Part shown: positions 25,904 to 34,266 of the stretch, in pieces
Position numbering within the stretch: the first letter of the stretch is position 1
How the letters are laid out: the number at the start of each line of letters is the position of its first letter
From: Bacteroidales bacterium
Lineage (GTDB): Bacteria; Bacteroidota; Bacteroidia; Bacteroidales; F082
NCBI GenBank assembly: GCA_019454985.1
Contig: JACFNF010000011.1
Span: 26,578-90,577 of the forward strand
Length of the DNA stretch: 64,000 nt
Direction: 5' to 3'
Made by a program: the position numbers and the translations under genes
The notes under the pieces: model-generated
What the model was told of the DNA's origin: nothing
Seen by the model: the letters and a program-made list of their open reading frames with translations, nothing else
Database searches by the model: none

Positions 25904-27418
25904 TTATTTTACAAAACGCATGGATTTGCTGAACCGGATTTTCCCGCCAAAGAGAGGCTTGTTTTTGTCGAGCGAGAGCCAGACAAAAACGGCTTTTCCA
26001 ACCACGTGATCTTCGGGTACAAAGCCCCAATAACGCGAATCGGCCGAATTGTGGCGGTTGTCGCCCATCATCCAATAATAGTTCATCTTAAATGTATAGT
26101 GATCTGCCGGCTTGCCATTGATCAAAATAGCGCTGTCCTGTACCTGAAGGGCGTTGCCTTCATAGGTTTGAATGATGCGTTCGTAGAGGGGCAGATTTTT
26201 CAGATTGAGCTCAACAGTCTGGCCGGCTTTTGGAATTTCGAGCGGGCCAAAATTATCCACATTCCAGGGATAATCGCTGCTGTTTGGGAATATTTCGGGA
26301 TTCCATTCTCCGGCCGGGTCGGTAATACGGCTCACTTCTTTGATGGTGGGCAATGCCCTGAGTTGGTTGGCTACTTGTTCGCTAATCCAGAAAGTGTATT
26401 CGCCATAAACGGCATTGGTTTTCCCTTCGGTGATGTCATACTTTTCAAGCGTTTTTGGGTTGATCGTACTGCCATCCGTCACCACCTTATAGCGATATTG
26501 GATGATGCCAGGTGTGGGGTTGGGCTGTCCGTTCACACTCAGTTCGCCATTGGTAATCTGAATCACATCGCCGGGCAAACCAACACAGCGTTTGATATAG
26601 TTCTCCCGTTTATCCACCGGGCGGGCAATGATTTTACCGAAATTACGCTCGTCGCTCCACACCCGGTTACGACCATATTCCCTGACCAACGAATAATAAC
26701 TCACATTACTCTGGAAACGAACACTCAGGGTGTCTCCTGCCGGATAATTGAACACCACGGCATCATTACGCTGGATTTTTCCTAAACCCGGAAAACGGTA
26801 ATATGGCCATTTGATCCATTCCACATACGATTTGGCCGTCTCGCTGAATGGCATGGTGTGGTGAACAAACGGAAACGAAAGCGGTGTGTTTGGTAGTCGT
26901 GGCCCGTAGCTCATCTTGCTCACAAAAAGGAAGTCGCCCACCAACAACGATTTCTCCATGCTTGAGGTGGGGATGGTGTATGCTTCAAACAAAAAAGTAC
27001 GGATAATAGTGGCCGCAACAACGGCAAACAAAATGGCGTCAACCCATTCGCGAACCGGGCCTTTTTTAACTCTTTTGATCGTGGTCGGATCTTGATAACG
27101 TGCGTCTTTTTCGTCGGATAAAAGAGGCAGATATATGAATGGAAATACCGCAACCACGATGTGTTCCCAAAGCTTGTTCTTCCCGAAAGCTTTCACCAAC
27201 TCAATGAGCATCAGCATGTAAACAAAGTAGTTGATAAAAGGTATCCACAGCAGAAGAAACCACCAGAAAGGTTTCTTAATAAGCTGAAGCAGAACAAATA
27301 AATTGTAATACGGGATAAGGGTGACGTACCCTTTTTGCCCGGCCTTCTCAAAAACTTTCCATCCAAACACGGTTGGAATAGTGAGCAGGGCAGGAAGAAG
27401 AAGAACAAGTTGAAGCAT
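25904..27418 (-). CDS. lepB: signal peptidase I, with N-terminal membrane domain and large insertion
   Basis: The 504-residue protein is much longer than the usual 200-320. Residues 1-100 form a hydrophobic domain with several helices (DUF5684-like). The peptidase begins with the anchor helix at about 126-145. The catalytic serine is in IPTSSMEKSL (about S153) and the general-base lysine in YIKRCVGLPGD (about K276); the C-terminal box MGDNRHNSADSRYWG is present. About 120 residues separate Ser and Lys, and another long insert follows the lysine, as in other Bacteroidota enzymes. I start it at the ATG at 27418; the in-frame TTG at 27427 is less likely. Confidence 0.92.
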   Translation of the reverse strand: MLQLVLLLPALLTIPTVFGWKVFEKAGQKGYVTLIPYYNLFVLLQLIKKPFWWFLLLWIPFINYFVYMLMLIELVKAFGKNKLWEHIVVAVFPFIYLPLLSDEKDARYQDPTTIKRVKKGPVREWVDAILFAVVAATIIRTFLFEAYTIPTSSMEKSLLVGDFLFVSKMSYGPRLPNTPLSFPFVHHTMPFSETAKSYVEWIKWPYYRFPGLGKIQRNDAVVFNYPAGDTLSVRFQSNVSYYSLVREYGRNRVWSDERNFGKIIARPVDKRENYIKRCVGLPGDVIQITNGELSVNGQPNPTPGIIQYRYKVVTDGSTINPKTLEKYDITEGKTNAVYGEYTFWISEQVANQLRALPTIKEVSRITDPAGEWNPEIFPNSSDYPWNVDNFGPLEIPKAGQTVELNLKNLPLYERIIQTYEGNALQVQDSAILINGKPADHYTFKMNYYWMMGDNRHNSADSRYWGFVPEDHVVGKAVFVWLSLDKNKPLFGGKIRFSKSMRFVK

Positions 27419-27527
27419 TTTTTCCAAGTTAAGAGGCGGCTAAATTAAAAAGAAAAGGGTTTTGGTATCTATCTTTTTGAGTTAATAATTCATAATCAGC
27501 AGGATGCGTATCGGGCTGTGCAAGTGT

Positions 27528-28256
27528 TTACCAATTGAGGTTCAAAAGATCATCCATCGTAAAAATACCTTTACGCCCAATGACAAATTCGGCAGCCATC
27601 ACTGCCCCAAGCGCAAATCCCCGCCGATTAAAAGCTTCGTGACGTAATGAAATCATTTCATCGGGCGAACTGGTCGTAATCTGATGAATGCCATTCACTT
27701 CGCCAATGCGCTCCACTTCGATGTGAAGCTGATTTTTGTTTTCAGTCTTCTCTATCGTCCAACCGGTCAGTTCCTTGTGATGCTCCAGGATATCGTTGGC
27801 TAATCGGATGGCAGTTCCGCTCGGAGCATCAACTTTGTGAATATGATGGATTTCGGAAATATTGATCGTGAATCCGGTATTTCGTGTCATCTTTGCCAAT
27901 TGCCGGTTCAGGGCAAAGGCAATATTCATGCCGATGGAAAAATTAGGTGCGTAAAACAGGCAATGGTCGCCCCGGATAACGTCATGCTGAATTTCGGGAA
28001 GCCGTTCGTGCCATCCGGTTGTGCCTTCCACAACCGGCAAGCCCATTGCAAAACAGCTTTTTATGTTGGTCTCCACTGCTTCCGGCTGGCTGAAATCAAT
28101 GGCAACATTTCCATCATGTTTTTTTTTGACTAAGAGGTTCAGCTCTCCAGCATTGTCAATGATCTCAATGATACGATGCCCGCGCTCAATGGCAATGCTT
28201 TCAATCATCCTGCCCATCCGGCCGTAACCGATAAGCACAATTCGAAGAGGTTCCAT
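27528..28256 (-). CDS. dapB: 4-hydroxy-tetrahydrodipicolinate reductase
   Basis: The 242-residue protein begins MEPLRIVLIGYGRMGRMIES, with a nucleotide-binding GYGRMGRMI. It has VVEGTTGW and the catalytic/substrate block EIHHIHKVDAPSGTAIRLA. It reduces the DapA product in the lysine and diaminopimelate pathway. It lies two bases after the DUF5683 gene, within the par operon. Confidence 0.96.
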   Translation of the reverse strand: MEPLRIVLIGYGRMGRMIESIAIERGHRIIEIIDNAGELNLLVKKKHDGNVAIDFSQPEAVETNIKSCFAMGLPVVEGTTGWHERLPEIQHDVIRGDHCLFYAPNFSIGMNIAFALNRQLAKMTRNTGFTINISEIHHIHKVDAPSGTAIRLANDILEHHKELTGWTIEKTENKNQLHIEVERIGEVNGIHQITTSSPDEMISLRHEAFNRRGFALGAVMAAEFVIGRKGIFTMDDLLNLNW

Positions 28257-28258
28257 GA

Positions 28259-28846
28259 TCAGAATTTCAGGTTAATGCTTACTCCAACGACAGGTGACAT
28301 AATTGTGGCTGCTGCACCGGAAACGTTTGTAATGGGGTGGCTCGGTTGTACAGATGGCTCGACTTGAAGGCTCAGGTTGTCCGAAATGTCGTAATCAAAA
28401 AAATGGGCATCAACGGTAGCATCTACTATATTCAGCAAATACCATACTCCAGTCAGTATCCAGCTTAGCTCCACATTCCGACGATAATAATCGCGTATTG
28501 AAATTAAATCTGTCTCAGAATAACGACCAACGTATTTATTTTCAGTAGGATAGTCGGCGCCTGTAGAAACATAAACAAAGGCATCTTTGGCAAGGCGATA
28601 TTCCGTGGTGTTGATTGAGACCAAATAACCAAGTCCGGCAAAGCCACCATATACAATTGGAATTTTCCAGTATTTACGATTGTAGGCCTGACCAAGTCCG
28701 GGTAAAACGGCTGAGTAAATGGAGGCTTTGTGAGGCGAATGAGTTTTTCTAAAATCGCTCCCATGGGCTGTAGCAACTTCCTGCGCCGGCAAAATGATGG
28801 GCCAAAAAATGATGGCCCACAGAAGGTGCAACAGGACAGGCCTCAT
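28259..28846 (-). CDS. DUF5683 domain protein, secreted or membrane
   Basis: The 195-residue protein has a signal peptide (MRPVLLHLLWAIIFWPIILPA) followed by SPHKASIYSAVLPGLGQAYN, the DUF5683 core. Two hydrophobic stretches (IVYGGFAGLGYLVS and ELSWILTGVWYLLNIVDATV) and a C-terminal beta segment ending SINLKF follow. Function unknown. It sits between parB and dapB, a placement I know from other Bacteroidota, so it may serve envelope or partition work. Confidence 0.82.
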   Translation of the reverse strand: MRPVLLHLLWAIIFWPIILPAQEVATAHGSDFRKTHSPHKASIYSAVLPGLGQAYNRKYWKIPIVYGGFAGLGYLVSINTTEYRLAKDAFVYVSTGADYPTENKYVGRYSETDLISIRDYYRRNVELSWILTGVWYLLNIVDATVDAHFFDYDISDNLSLQVEPSVQPSHPITNVSGAAATIMSPVVGVSINLKF

Positions 28847-28849
28847 GGT

Positions 28850-29752
28850 TTATGAAAGGTTGTTGAGTTTGGACATAATGCGTTCAAACTCACTGTCGTT
28901 GCTGAAATCAATGACGATACTGCCTTTTCCACTGGCCGACCTTTTTATGTCAACCTTTGCATTGATTTTTTCGGCAAATTGTTTTGCTTGCTGTTTGAAA
29001 ATCAACGGGATGGTCTGAACGGCAGCCTTCTTTTCTTTAGGTGCGGGATTGTTCAGGTTTCTGACGATGGCCTCGGTCTGTCTGACATTTAACTCGTTGT
29101 CAATGATTCTCTGAAGGATGGTAAGCTGATCCACGTCCGATTCGATGTTGATCAGGGCGCGTGCGTGCCCCATGCTGATGTGTCCGTCGCGCAGGGCAAT
29201 CTGCACTTCGGGCGGGAGCTTGAGCAACCTCAGGAAATTTGTGATTGTGCTACGGTTCTTTCCTACCTTTTCGCTCAGTTGTTCCTGAGTGAGGTTGCAC
29301 TCTTCGAGCAAGCGTTGATAAGAAATGGCCACCTCAATGGCGTTGAGGTTTTCGCGGTGGATATTTTCGATGAGTGCCATTTCGAGCATCTGCTCATCAT
29401 TGGCAATGCGGATAAACACCGGAATTGTCGTCAGCCCTGCAAGCCTTGAGGCTCTGAGTCTTCGCTCGCCCGAGATGAGCTGATATTTGTCAACATCCAC
29501 TTTGCGTACCGTAACGGGCTGGATCACACCTTGCGACTGAATAGAAGCAGCCAGCTCGCGAAGCGCCATGTCGTCAAACTCGCTGCGGGGCTGAAACGGA
29601 TTAGCCGTAATCTTATCTAATTCAATCTCGGCTATCGCTCCGGCAACATAATTGCCCGAAATATCGGTGGAGGTAATATCCGTTTCGGGACTTTGCAAAA
29701 TTGCTTCGAGCCCTCTGCCTAATCCGCGTTTTTTGTATTTGTCCTGACTCAC
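28850..29752 (-). CDS. parB: chromosome-partitioning protein ParB
   Basis: The 300-residue protein has the ParB CTPase/nuclease-like domain (ANPFQPRSEFDDMALRELA, then LISGERRLRASRLAG). The HTH domain that binds parS follows (LTQEQLSEKVGKNRSTITNFLRLL), with a C-terminal dimerisation part. The frame begins with GTG at 29750-29752. An in-frame TGA lies about 30 bases upstream with no ATG between, so GTG must be the start. It is 29 bases after parA. Confidence 0.95.
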   Translation of the reverse strand: MSQDKYKKRGLGRGLEAILQSPETDITSTDISGNYVAGAIAEIELDKITANPFQPRSEFDDMALRELAASIQSQGVIQPVTVRKVDVDKYQLISGERRLRASRLAGLTTIPVFIRIANDEQMLEMALIENIHRENLNAIEVAISYQRLLEECNLTQEQLSEKVGKNRSTITNFLRLLKLPPEVQIALRDGHISMGHARALINIESDVDQLTILQRIIDNELNVRQTEAIVRNLNNPAPKEKKAAVQTIPLIFKQQAKQFAEKINAKVDIKRSASGKGSIVIDFSNDSEFERIMSKLNNLS

Positions 29753-29781
29753 CTTATTAAATCCTTCTATATTTCAAAATG

Positions 29782-30567
29782 TTATTCATTCGATTGTTTG
29801 ACCAGATGATTCTTCTGGAGAATTTCTCTGGCAAGATTCAGGTAGTTGATGGCACCTGTGCTGGTGGCATCGTGCATGATGATGGTTTCGCCAAAACTTG
29901 GCGCCTCGCTCAGTCGGGTGTTTCGGTTAATGATGGTGTCGAAAACCATTTGCTGGAAATGGGTCTTCACCTCGTCAACTACCTGACGCGAAAGTCGTAA
30001 ACGACCGTCGTACATAGTCAGCAGAATACCCTCGATGTCGAGGGACGGATTCAGTCGCGACTGAACTATCTTGATGGTGTTCAGTAGTTTGCCTAACCCT
30101 TCGAGTGCAAAATATTCGCATTGTACAGGGATGATTACCGAGTCGGACGCCGTGAGTGCATTCACCGTGATCAGCCCAAGCGAAGGACTGCAATCAATGA
30201 TGATAAATTCGTAATCGTCTTTTATTTTATCAATCACCCGACGCATCATCGTTTCGCGCACACTCAGATTAATCATCTCAATCTCAGCGCCTACAAGGTC
30301 AATATGTGCTGGTAGCAGCATGAGGTTGGGCGTATTGGTCTCGCGAATCACCTGCCGCGGGTCAAGGTCTTCAATTATGCACTCATACACACTCGAGGTC
30401 ACCTCGCGGGGATCGTAACCCAAACCCGAAGTGGCATTGGCCTGTGGATCGGAATCAATCAACAAGGTTTTGTATTCGAGGACGGCTAAACTGGCAGCTA
30501 AATTAATGGCCGTAGTGGTTTTTCCGACTCCTCCTTTTTGATTTGTTATGGCAATGGTTTTACCCAT
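29782..30567 (-). CDS. parA: chromosome-partitioning ATPase ParA (Soj)
   Basis: The 261-residue protein begins MGKTIAITNQKGGVGKTTTA, a deviant Walker A (KGGVGKTT) near residue 11, and has DSDPQANATSGLG and the YEFIIIDCSPSLGLITVNAL Walker B region. The protein is short, without the N-terminal HTH of plasmid ParA, so it is chromosomal Soj type. It opens the parA-parB-DUF5683-dapB-lepB unit. A -7-like TATTTTTG (minus, 30620-30627) lies 53 bases upstream. I found no parS-like palindrome in the window. Confidence 0.96.
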   Translation of the reverse strand: MGKTIAITNQKGGVGKTTTAINLAASLAVLEYKTLLIDSDPQANATSGLGYDPREVTSSVYECIIEDLDPRQVIRETNTPNLMLLPAHIDLVGAEIEMINLSVRETMMRRVIDKIKDDYEFIIIDCSPSLGLITVNALTASDSVIIPVQCEYFALEGLGKLLNTIKIVQSRLNPSLDIEGILLTMYDGRLRLSRQVVDEVKTHFQQMVFDTIINRNTRLSEAPSFGETIIMHDATSTGAINYLNLAREILQKNHLVKQSNE

Positions 30568-30619
30568 AAATCATTGTAAGTTTGAAAGATATCAACTTTG
30601 CGATGGCGCAACAGGGGTA

Positions 30620-30627
30620 CAAAAATA
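30620..30627 (-). promoter_or_regulatory. candidate -7 element of the par operon
   Basis: Minus-strand TATTTTTG fits the TAnnTTTG consensus; no TTG at the expected -33 distance. Confidence 0.35.
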
Positions 30628-30744
30628 GTCAAATTTTACCTTCTTTGGTTTGTAAACCGGCTAATTGATCCAAAATCCAAAACCTGACAAAATAGTTGTA
30701 TCGTTTTGAAAACGGCAGGCAGAGCCTATGAATCAGTTCTGGGT

Positions 30745-31083
30745 TTAACTCAAATCTTCAAATGAAAAATCATCGGTAAAATCCTGTTTATCCTCGCTTT
30801 CGCTGTGATAATCGGCAGGGTATTCTCCGGTTTCGATGAAATGCATCGCTTCGTCTAACCCTTTGAAAAACTTTTCAAAATCTTCTTTATATAGAAATAA
30901 CTTGTGCTTTTCGTAGTAAAACCGGCCAAGTTCATTGTTGAACCTTCTTTTACTCTCGGTGATGGTAAGATATTTCTCGTCGTCGCGGGTGACTTTTACA
31001 TCAAAAAAATAAGTCCGTTTTCCGGCCCTCACTGCTCTCGAAAATAATCCGTCCCTATTTTCCTGGTTTTCACTTATTTCCAT
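30745..31083 (-). CDS. DUF3276 (PUR-alpha-like) nucleic-acid-binding protein
   Basis: The 112-residue protein has one PUR repeat: LFSRAVRAGKRTYFFDVKVT and KYLTITESKRRF, then FYYEKHKLFLYKEDFEKFFKGL. An acidic C-terminal tail (about residues 92-112) follows. The spirochaete homologue BpuR binds RNA and single-stranded DNA; the role in Bacteroidota is unknown. It is monocistronic, with a -7-like TACCTTTG (minus, 31121-31128) about 38 bases upstream. Confidence 0.88.
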   Translation of the reverse strand: MEISENQENRDGLFSRAVRAGKRTYFFDVKVTRDDEKYLTITESKRRFNNELGRFYYEKHKLFLYKEDFEKFFKGLDEAMHFIETGEYPADYHSESEDKQDFTDDFSFEDLS

Positions 31084-31120
31084 TCGAAATCGTATTTGTT
31101 TTCAATCATTTTGAACTTAG

Positions 31121-31128
31121 CAAAGGTA
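31121..31128 (-). promoter_or_regulatory. candidate -7 element of the DUF3276 gene
   Basis: Minus-strand TACCTTTG fits TAnnTTTG; the -33 box is not evident. Confidence 0.35.
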
Positions 31129-31350
31129 AAAAAACTTTGAAACATTTTCTTTTGCCGACAGATTATTCCGCATTTTTATTGCCTGTTACTAGCATCAGAG
31201 TCATCATACTTAAACGGTTGGGAAAATACGGCCTGCCTCACACTGAAAACCGGACAAACAAAAAATATCGTAATTTTGCCTTTCGTTTTGAACAAAATTG
31301 CGTTTCAAGCATTTTCGTAAAGTAAAAGAGTAAATTCAAACAAAGGATAT

Positions 31351-32652
31351 ATGGCAACATTTGAAATTATTATGCCTAAGCTTGGCGAGAGCATCATCGA
31401 AGCCACCATTACACGTTGGATCAAACAGCCCGGCGACATGATAGCCGAGGACGATGCAATAGTTGAAATTGCGACGGATAAGGTGGATTCTGAAATTCCG
31501 TCGCCAGTTGAAGGCAAATTGATCAAACATCTTTTTCAGGTGGGCGATGTGGTGGCTGTTGGAACTCCTATTGCCATCATTTCGCTTGATGGTTCAGATG
31601 AGGTTTCTGAGGCTGCTGCCGAAGTGGCCGCTGCCCCGACCGAAGTTCCGTTTGTCCCCGAACCTACAAGCCCGAAAGAAGAAACCACCATACCAGAAAG
31701 CGGCCGCTTCTATTCACCTTTGGTAAAAAGCATTGCCCGCGAAGAGGGTATTTCGATTGCCGAGCTTGATAAAATTGCTGGAAGCGGCAAAGACGGGCGT
31801 GTTACCAAGGACGATGTGCTGGACTATTTGAAATCGCGCGGAACCGTGTTGCCTGCCGTGCAGCCAATACAGGCTGTTCAGGCTCCCCAGCCGGCCAAAC
31901 CGGCCGTTGCCCGTGCCGAAGCCCCGAAAGTGACCAGCGAAAGCGGCGATACCATCGTCGAAATGGATCGCATGCGACGCCTGATTGCCGACCATATGGT
32001 AATGTCAAAACAAGTTTCGCCTCACGTCACCTCGTTTATTGATGTGGATGTGACCAATATCGTCAACTGGCGCAACAAGGTGAAAGACAGCTTCCAGAAA
32101 AAAGAAGGCGAAAAAATTACTTATACTCCCATCTTTTTTGAGGCTACTGCAAAAGCCCTTAAAGAATATCCACAGATTAATGCCTCAGTGGATGGGTACA
32201 ACATCATCCTGCGCAAAAATATCAATATCGGCATGGCTACAGCTTTGCCAAGCGGAAACCTGATTGTTCCCGTAATTAAAAATGTGGATGAGAAAAGCCT
32301 GCTTGGAATCACCAAAAATGTGAACGATCTGGCTGCCAGAGCCCGTGCAAATAAACTTCAACCCGATGAAATTCAGGGAGGTACTTTCACTATTACTAAT
32401 TTTGGTTCGTTCGACAGCCTTACCGGAACACCTATTATCAATCAGCCTCAGGTAGCCATTCTGGCCGTCGGTGCAATCCGCAAACAACCTGCCGTCATCG
32501 AGACCTCGTATGGCGATGTCATTGCCATCCGTCATATCATGATCCTTGCTTTGGCCTACGACCATCGCGTGGTTGACGGCGCTTTGGCAGGGATGTTCCT
32601 GAAAAAGATGAAAGACCTCCTTGAAGGCTTTGATCCGGAACGAAGCATTTAA
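31351..32652 (+). CDS. dihydrolipoamide acyltransferase (E2 of a 2-oxoacid dehydrogenase complex)
   Basis: The 433-residue protein has three parts. A lipoyl domain (residues 1-75) carries the lipoylated lysine K44 in EIATDKVDSEIPSP. A peripheral-subunit-binding domain lies at about 122-160 (SPLVKSIAREEGISIAELDK). The catalytic acyltransferase domain has the active-site motif DHRVVDG (His at about 405). Proline/alanine-rich linkers join them. The complex (pyruvate, 2-oxoglutarate or branched-chain) cannot be fixed, since E1 and E3 are not adjacent; the sequence looks closest to branched-chain or generic Bacteroidota E2. Confidence 0.93.
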   Translation: MATFEIIMPKLGESIIEATITRWIKQPGDMIAEDDAIVEIATDKVDSEIPSPVEGKLIKHLFQVGDVVAVGTPIAIISLDGSDEVSEAAAEVAAAPTEVPFVPEPTSPKEETTIPESGRFYSPLVKSIAREEGISIAELDKIAGSGKDGRVTKDDVLDYLKSRGTVLPAVQPIQAVQAPQPAKPAVARAEAPKVTSESGDTIVEMDRMRRLIADHMVMSKQVSPHVTSFIDVDVTNIVNWRNKVKDSFQKKEGEKITYTPIFFEATAKALKEYPQINASVDGYNIILRKNINIGMATALPSGNLIVPVIKNVDEKSLLGITKNVNDLAARARANKLQPDEIQGGTFTITNFGSFDSLTGTPIINQPQVAILAVGAIRKQPAVIETSYGDVIAIRHIMILALAYDHRVVDGALAGMFLKKMKDLLEGFDPERSI

Positions 32653-32672
32653 TCTGTAAAATATGAAACATT

Positions 32673-32703
32673 GGGTTGGGGAATACCCCAACCCTTATTT
32701 TTT
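32673..32703 (+). terminator. terminator after the E2 gene
   Basis: A perfect 9-base stem (GGGTTGGGG / CCCCAACCC) with loop AATA is followed by TTATTTTTTTT. It lies between the E2 stop and the exonuclease ATG at 32708. Confidence 0.88.
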
Positions 32704-32707
32704 TTCT

Positions 32708-33541
32708 ATGCAACTTCAACTGAAACGCCCGTTGGCTTTTTTCGACCTTGAAACAACAGGTCTGAACATTACGACTGACCGCCTGATTGAAATCAGTGTA
32801 TTGCGGGTACAACCCGATGGGAGGGAGGAACAAAAGACCTGGCGGGTGAACCCCGGAATTCCGATTCCGCCGCAATCTTCGGCTATCCACAAGATTACGG
32901 ATGCCGATGTGCAAAACCTTCCAACCTTCAGGGAGATAGGTCGCGAAGTGGCACAGTTTCTACTGGGATGTGATCTGGCCGGATACAACGCCCTGAAGTT
33001 TGATATCCCGGTGTTGATGGAAGAATTTCTTCGTGCCGATATTCCGTTTGATCTATCGAACCGTAGTATGATTGATGTGCAGAATATTTTCATGAAAATG
33101 GAGCCACGCACACTCAAAGGCGCTTACCGTTTTTTTTGCGGGAAAGAACTCACTGATGCACATTCGGCCGAAGCTGATACTTATGCCACCTTCGAAATTC
33201 TGAAAGCTCAGTTAGATCGTTATGAATTTGCTACATATGAGGATCAGGAAGGCAATTTGACAAAACCTGTCGTGAACGATGTAAAAGCCCTGCATGAATT
33301 CTCAGCACATCATCGTTTTGCCGACCTCGCCGGCCAGATTATCTACGATCAATCGGGCGATGAAGTGTTTAACTTTGGAAAACATAAAGGGAAAAGCGTT
33401 TCGGAAGTCTTTCTGAACGAGCCCTCCTATTACGACTGGATGATGAAGGGCGAATTCCCGCTTTTTACCAAAAAACTGATCACCGGAATCCGACTCAGGA
33501 TGTCTGGTCGAAATGTGCAACTGTCAAACAATAAGGCATAG
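32708..33541 (+). CDS. DnaQ-family 3'-5' exonuclease with C-terminal DUF3820-like domain
   Basis: The 277-residue protein opens MQLQLKRPLAFFDLETTG with exonuclease motif I (DLET). It has motif II (GYNALKFDIPVL) and motif III near HSAEADTYAT, so it is a DEDDh-type nuclease like the PolIII epsilon subunit. The C-terminal part (about 210-270) has VFNFGKHKGKSVSEVF and YYDWMMKGEF, as in DUF3820-like domains. I start it at 32708. An ATG in frame at 32663 would put the E2 terminator hairpin inside the gene. It runs into the next gene with a three-base gap. Confidence 0.88.
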   Translation: MQLQLKRPLAFFDLETTGLNITTDRLIEISVLRVQPDGREEQKTWRVNPGIPIPPQSSAIHKITDADVQNLPTFREIGREVAQFLLGCDLAGYNALKFDIPVLMEEFLRADIPFDLSNRSMIDVQNIFMKMEPRTLKGAYRFFCGKELTDAHSAEADTYATFEILKAQLDRYEFATYEDQEGNLTKPVVNDVKALHEFSAHHRFADLAGQIIYDQSGDEVFNFGKHKGKSVSEVFLNEPSYYDWMMKGEFPLFTKKLITGIRLRMSGRNVQLSNNKA

Positions 33542-33544
33542 AGC

Positions 33545-34156
33545 ATGAAGATTATTTGTATTGGCCGAAATTACCGGGAGCATGCGAAAGAATTGAACAA
33601 TCCGCTTCCCGAAAAGCCCGTCTTTTTTATGAAACCAGATACGGCTTTGCTGCCCCCGCATAATCCCTTTTTCTACCCGTCGTTTACCAACGATCTGCAT
33701 TATGAAGTGGAGCTGGTACTCAAAGTGTGTAAAAGCGGCCGTAGTATCGAAGAGAAATTTGCCCATAAATACTTCGATGAAATTGCTGTCGGGATTGATT
33801 TTACAGCCCGCGACCTGCAAGCCGAATGCAAACAAAAAGGGCTCCCCTGGGAAGTGGCAAAAGCTTTCGACTTCTCGGCTCCGGTAAGTCCATTTCAGCC
33901 TTTAAAAAATTTTAATCGGGATCAGGGAATACGGTTTGGCCTGAAAATCAATGATGAATGGCGACAATTGGGCAATAGCAACGATATGATTTTTTCGTTC
34001 GAGAAAATCATATCTTATGTCTCAGGTTTTGTCATGCTCCGACAGGGCGATTATATCTTTACAGGAACACCCGCCGGAGTAGGCCCAACCAAACTAAACG
34101 ACCGTTTTGAGCTTTATCTCGATGACAAACCGGTAATGCATTTTAATGTGAAGTAA
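33545..34156 (+). CDS. fumarylacetoacetate hydrolase family protein
   Basis: The 203-residue protein matches the FAH C-terminal fold. It begins MKIICIGRNYREHAKELNNP and has PVFFMKPDTALLP, LHYEVELVLKV (acidic metal ligands), GIDFTARDLQ and DYIFTGTPAGVGP. Such enzymes are hydrolases or decarboxylases of 2,4-dioxo acids or acylpyruvates; the substrate is not known here. It is probably co-transcribed with the exonuclease. Confidence 0.9.
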   Translation: MKIICIGRNYREHAKELNNPLPEKPVFFMKPDTALLPPHNPFFYPSFTNDLHYEVELVLKVCKSGRSIEEKFAHKYFDEIAVGIDFTARDLQAECKQKGLPWEVAKAFDFSAPVSPFQPLKNFNRDQGIRFGLKINDEWRQLGNSNDMIFSFEKIISYVSGFVMLRQGDYIFTGTPAGVGPTKLNDRFELYLDDKPVMHFNVK

Positions 34157-34238
34157 AACCGATTATCTGCGATTTTTTTTTGGTCTTTTTTTGACCGGGC
34201 CATCAGTTTTCTTGCATTATTCTGCGCATTTTTTGCTG

Positions 34239-34246
34239 TATCTTTG
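34239..34246 (+). promoter_or_regulatory. candidate -7 element of the histidine kinase gene
   Basis: TATCTTTG fits TAnnTTTG and lies 20 bases before the ATG at 34267. It overlaps an in-frame GTG at 34246, arguing against that codon as the start. Confidence 0.45.
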
Positions 34247-34266
34247 TGGCAACTAAGATTTTATCA

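Noticed and set aside
26006..26785. A 259-codon open frame antisense to lepB
   Set aside because: It is a mirror of codon usage in lepB; the translated product has no recognisable family and no promoter, and lepB's catalytic motifs are clear on the other strand.
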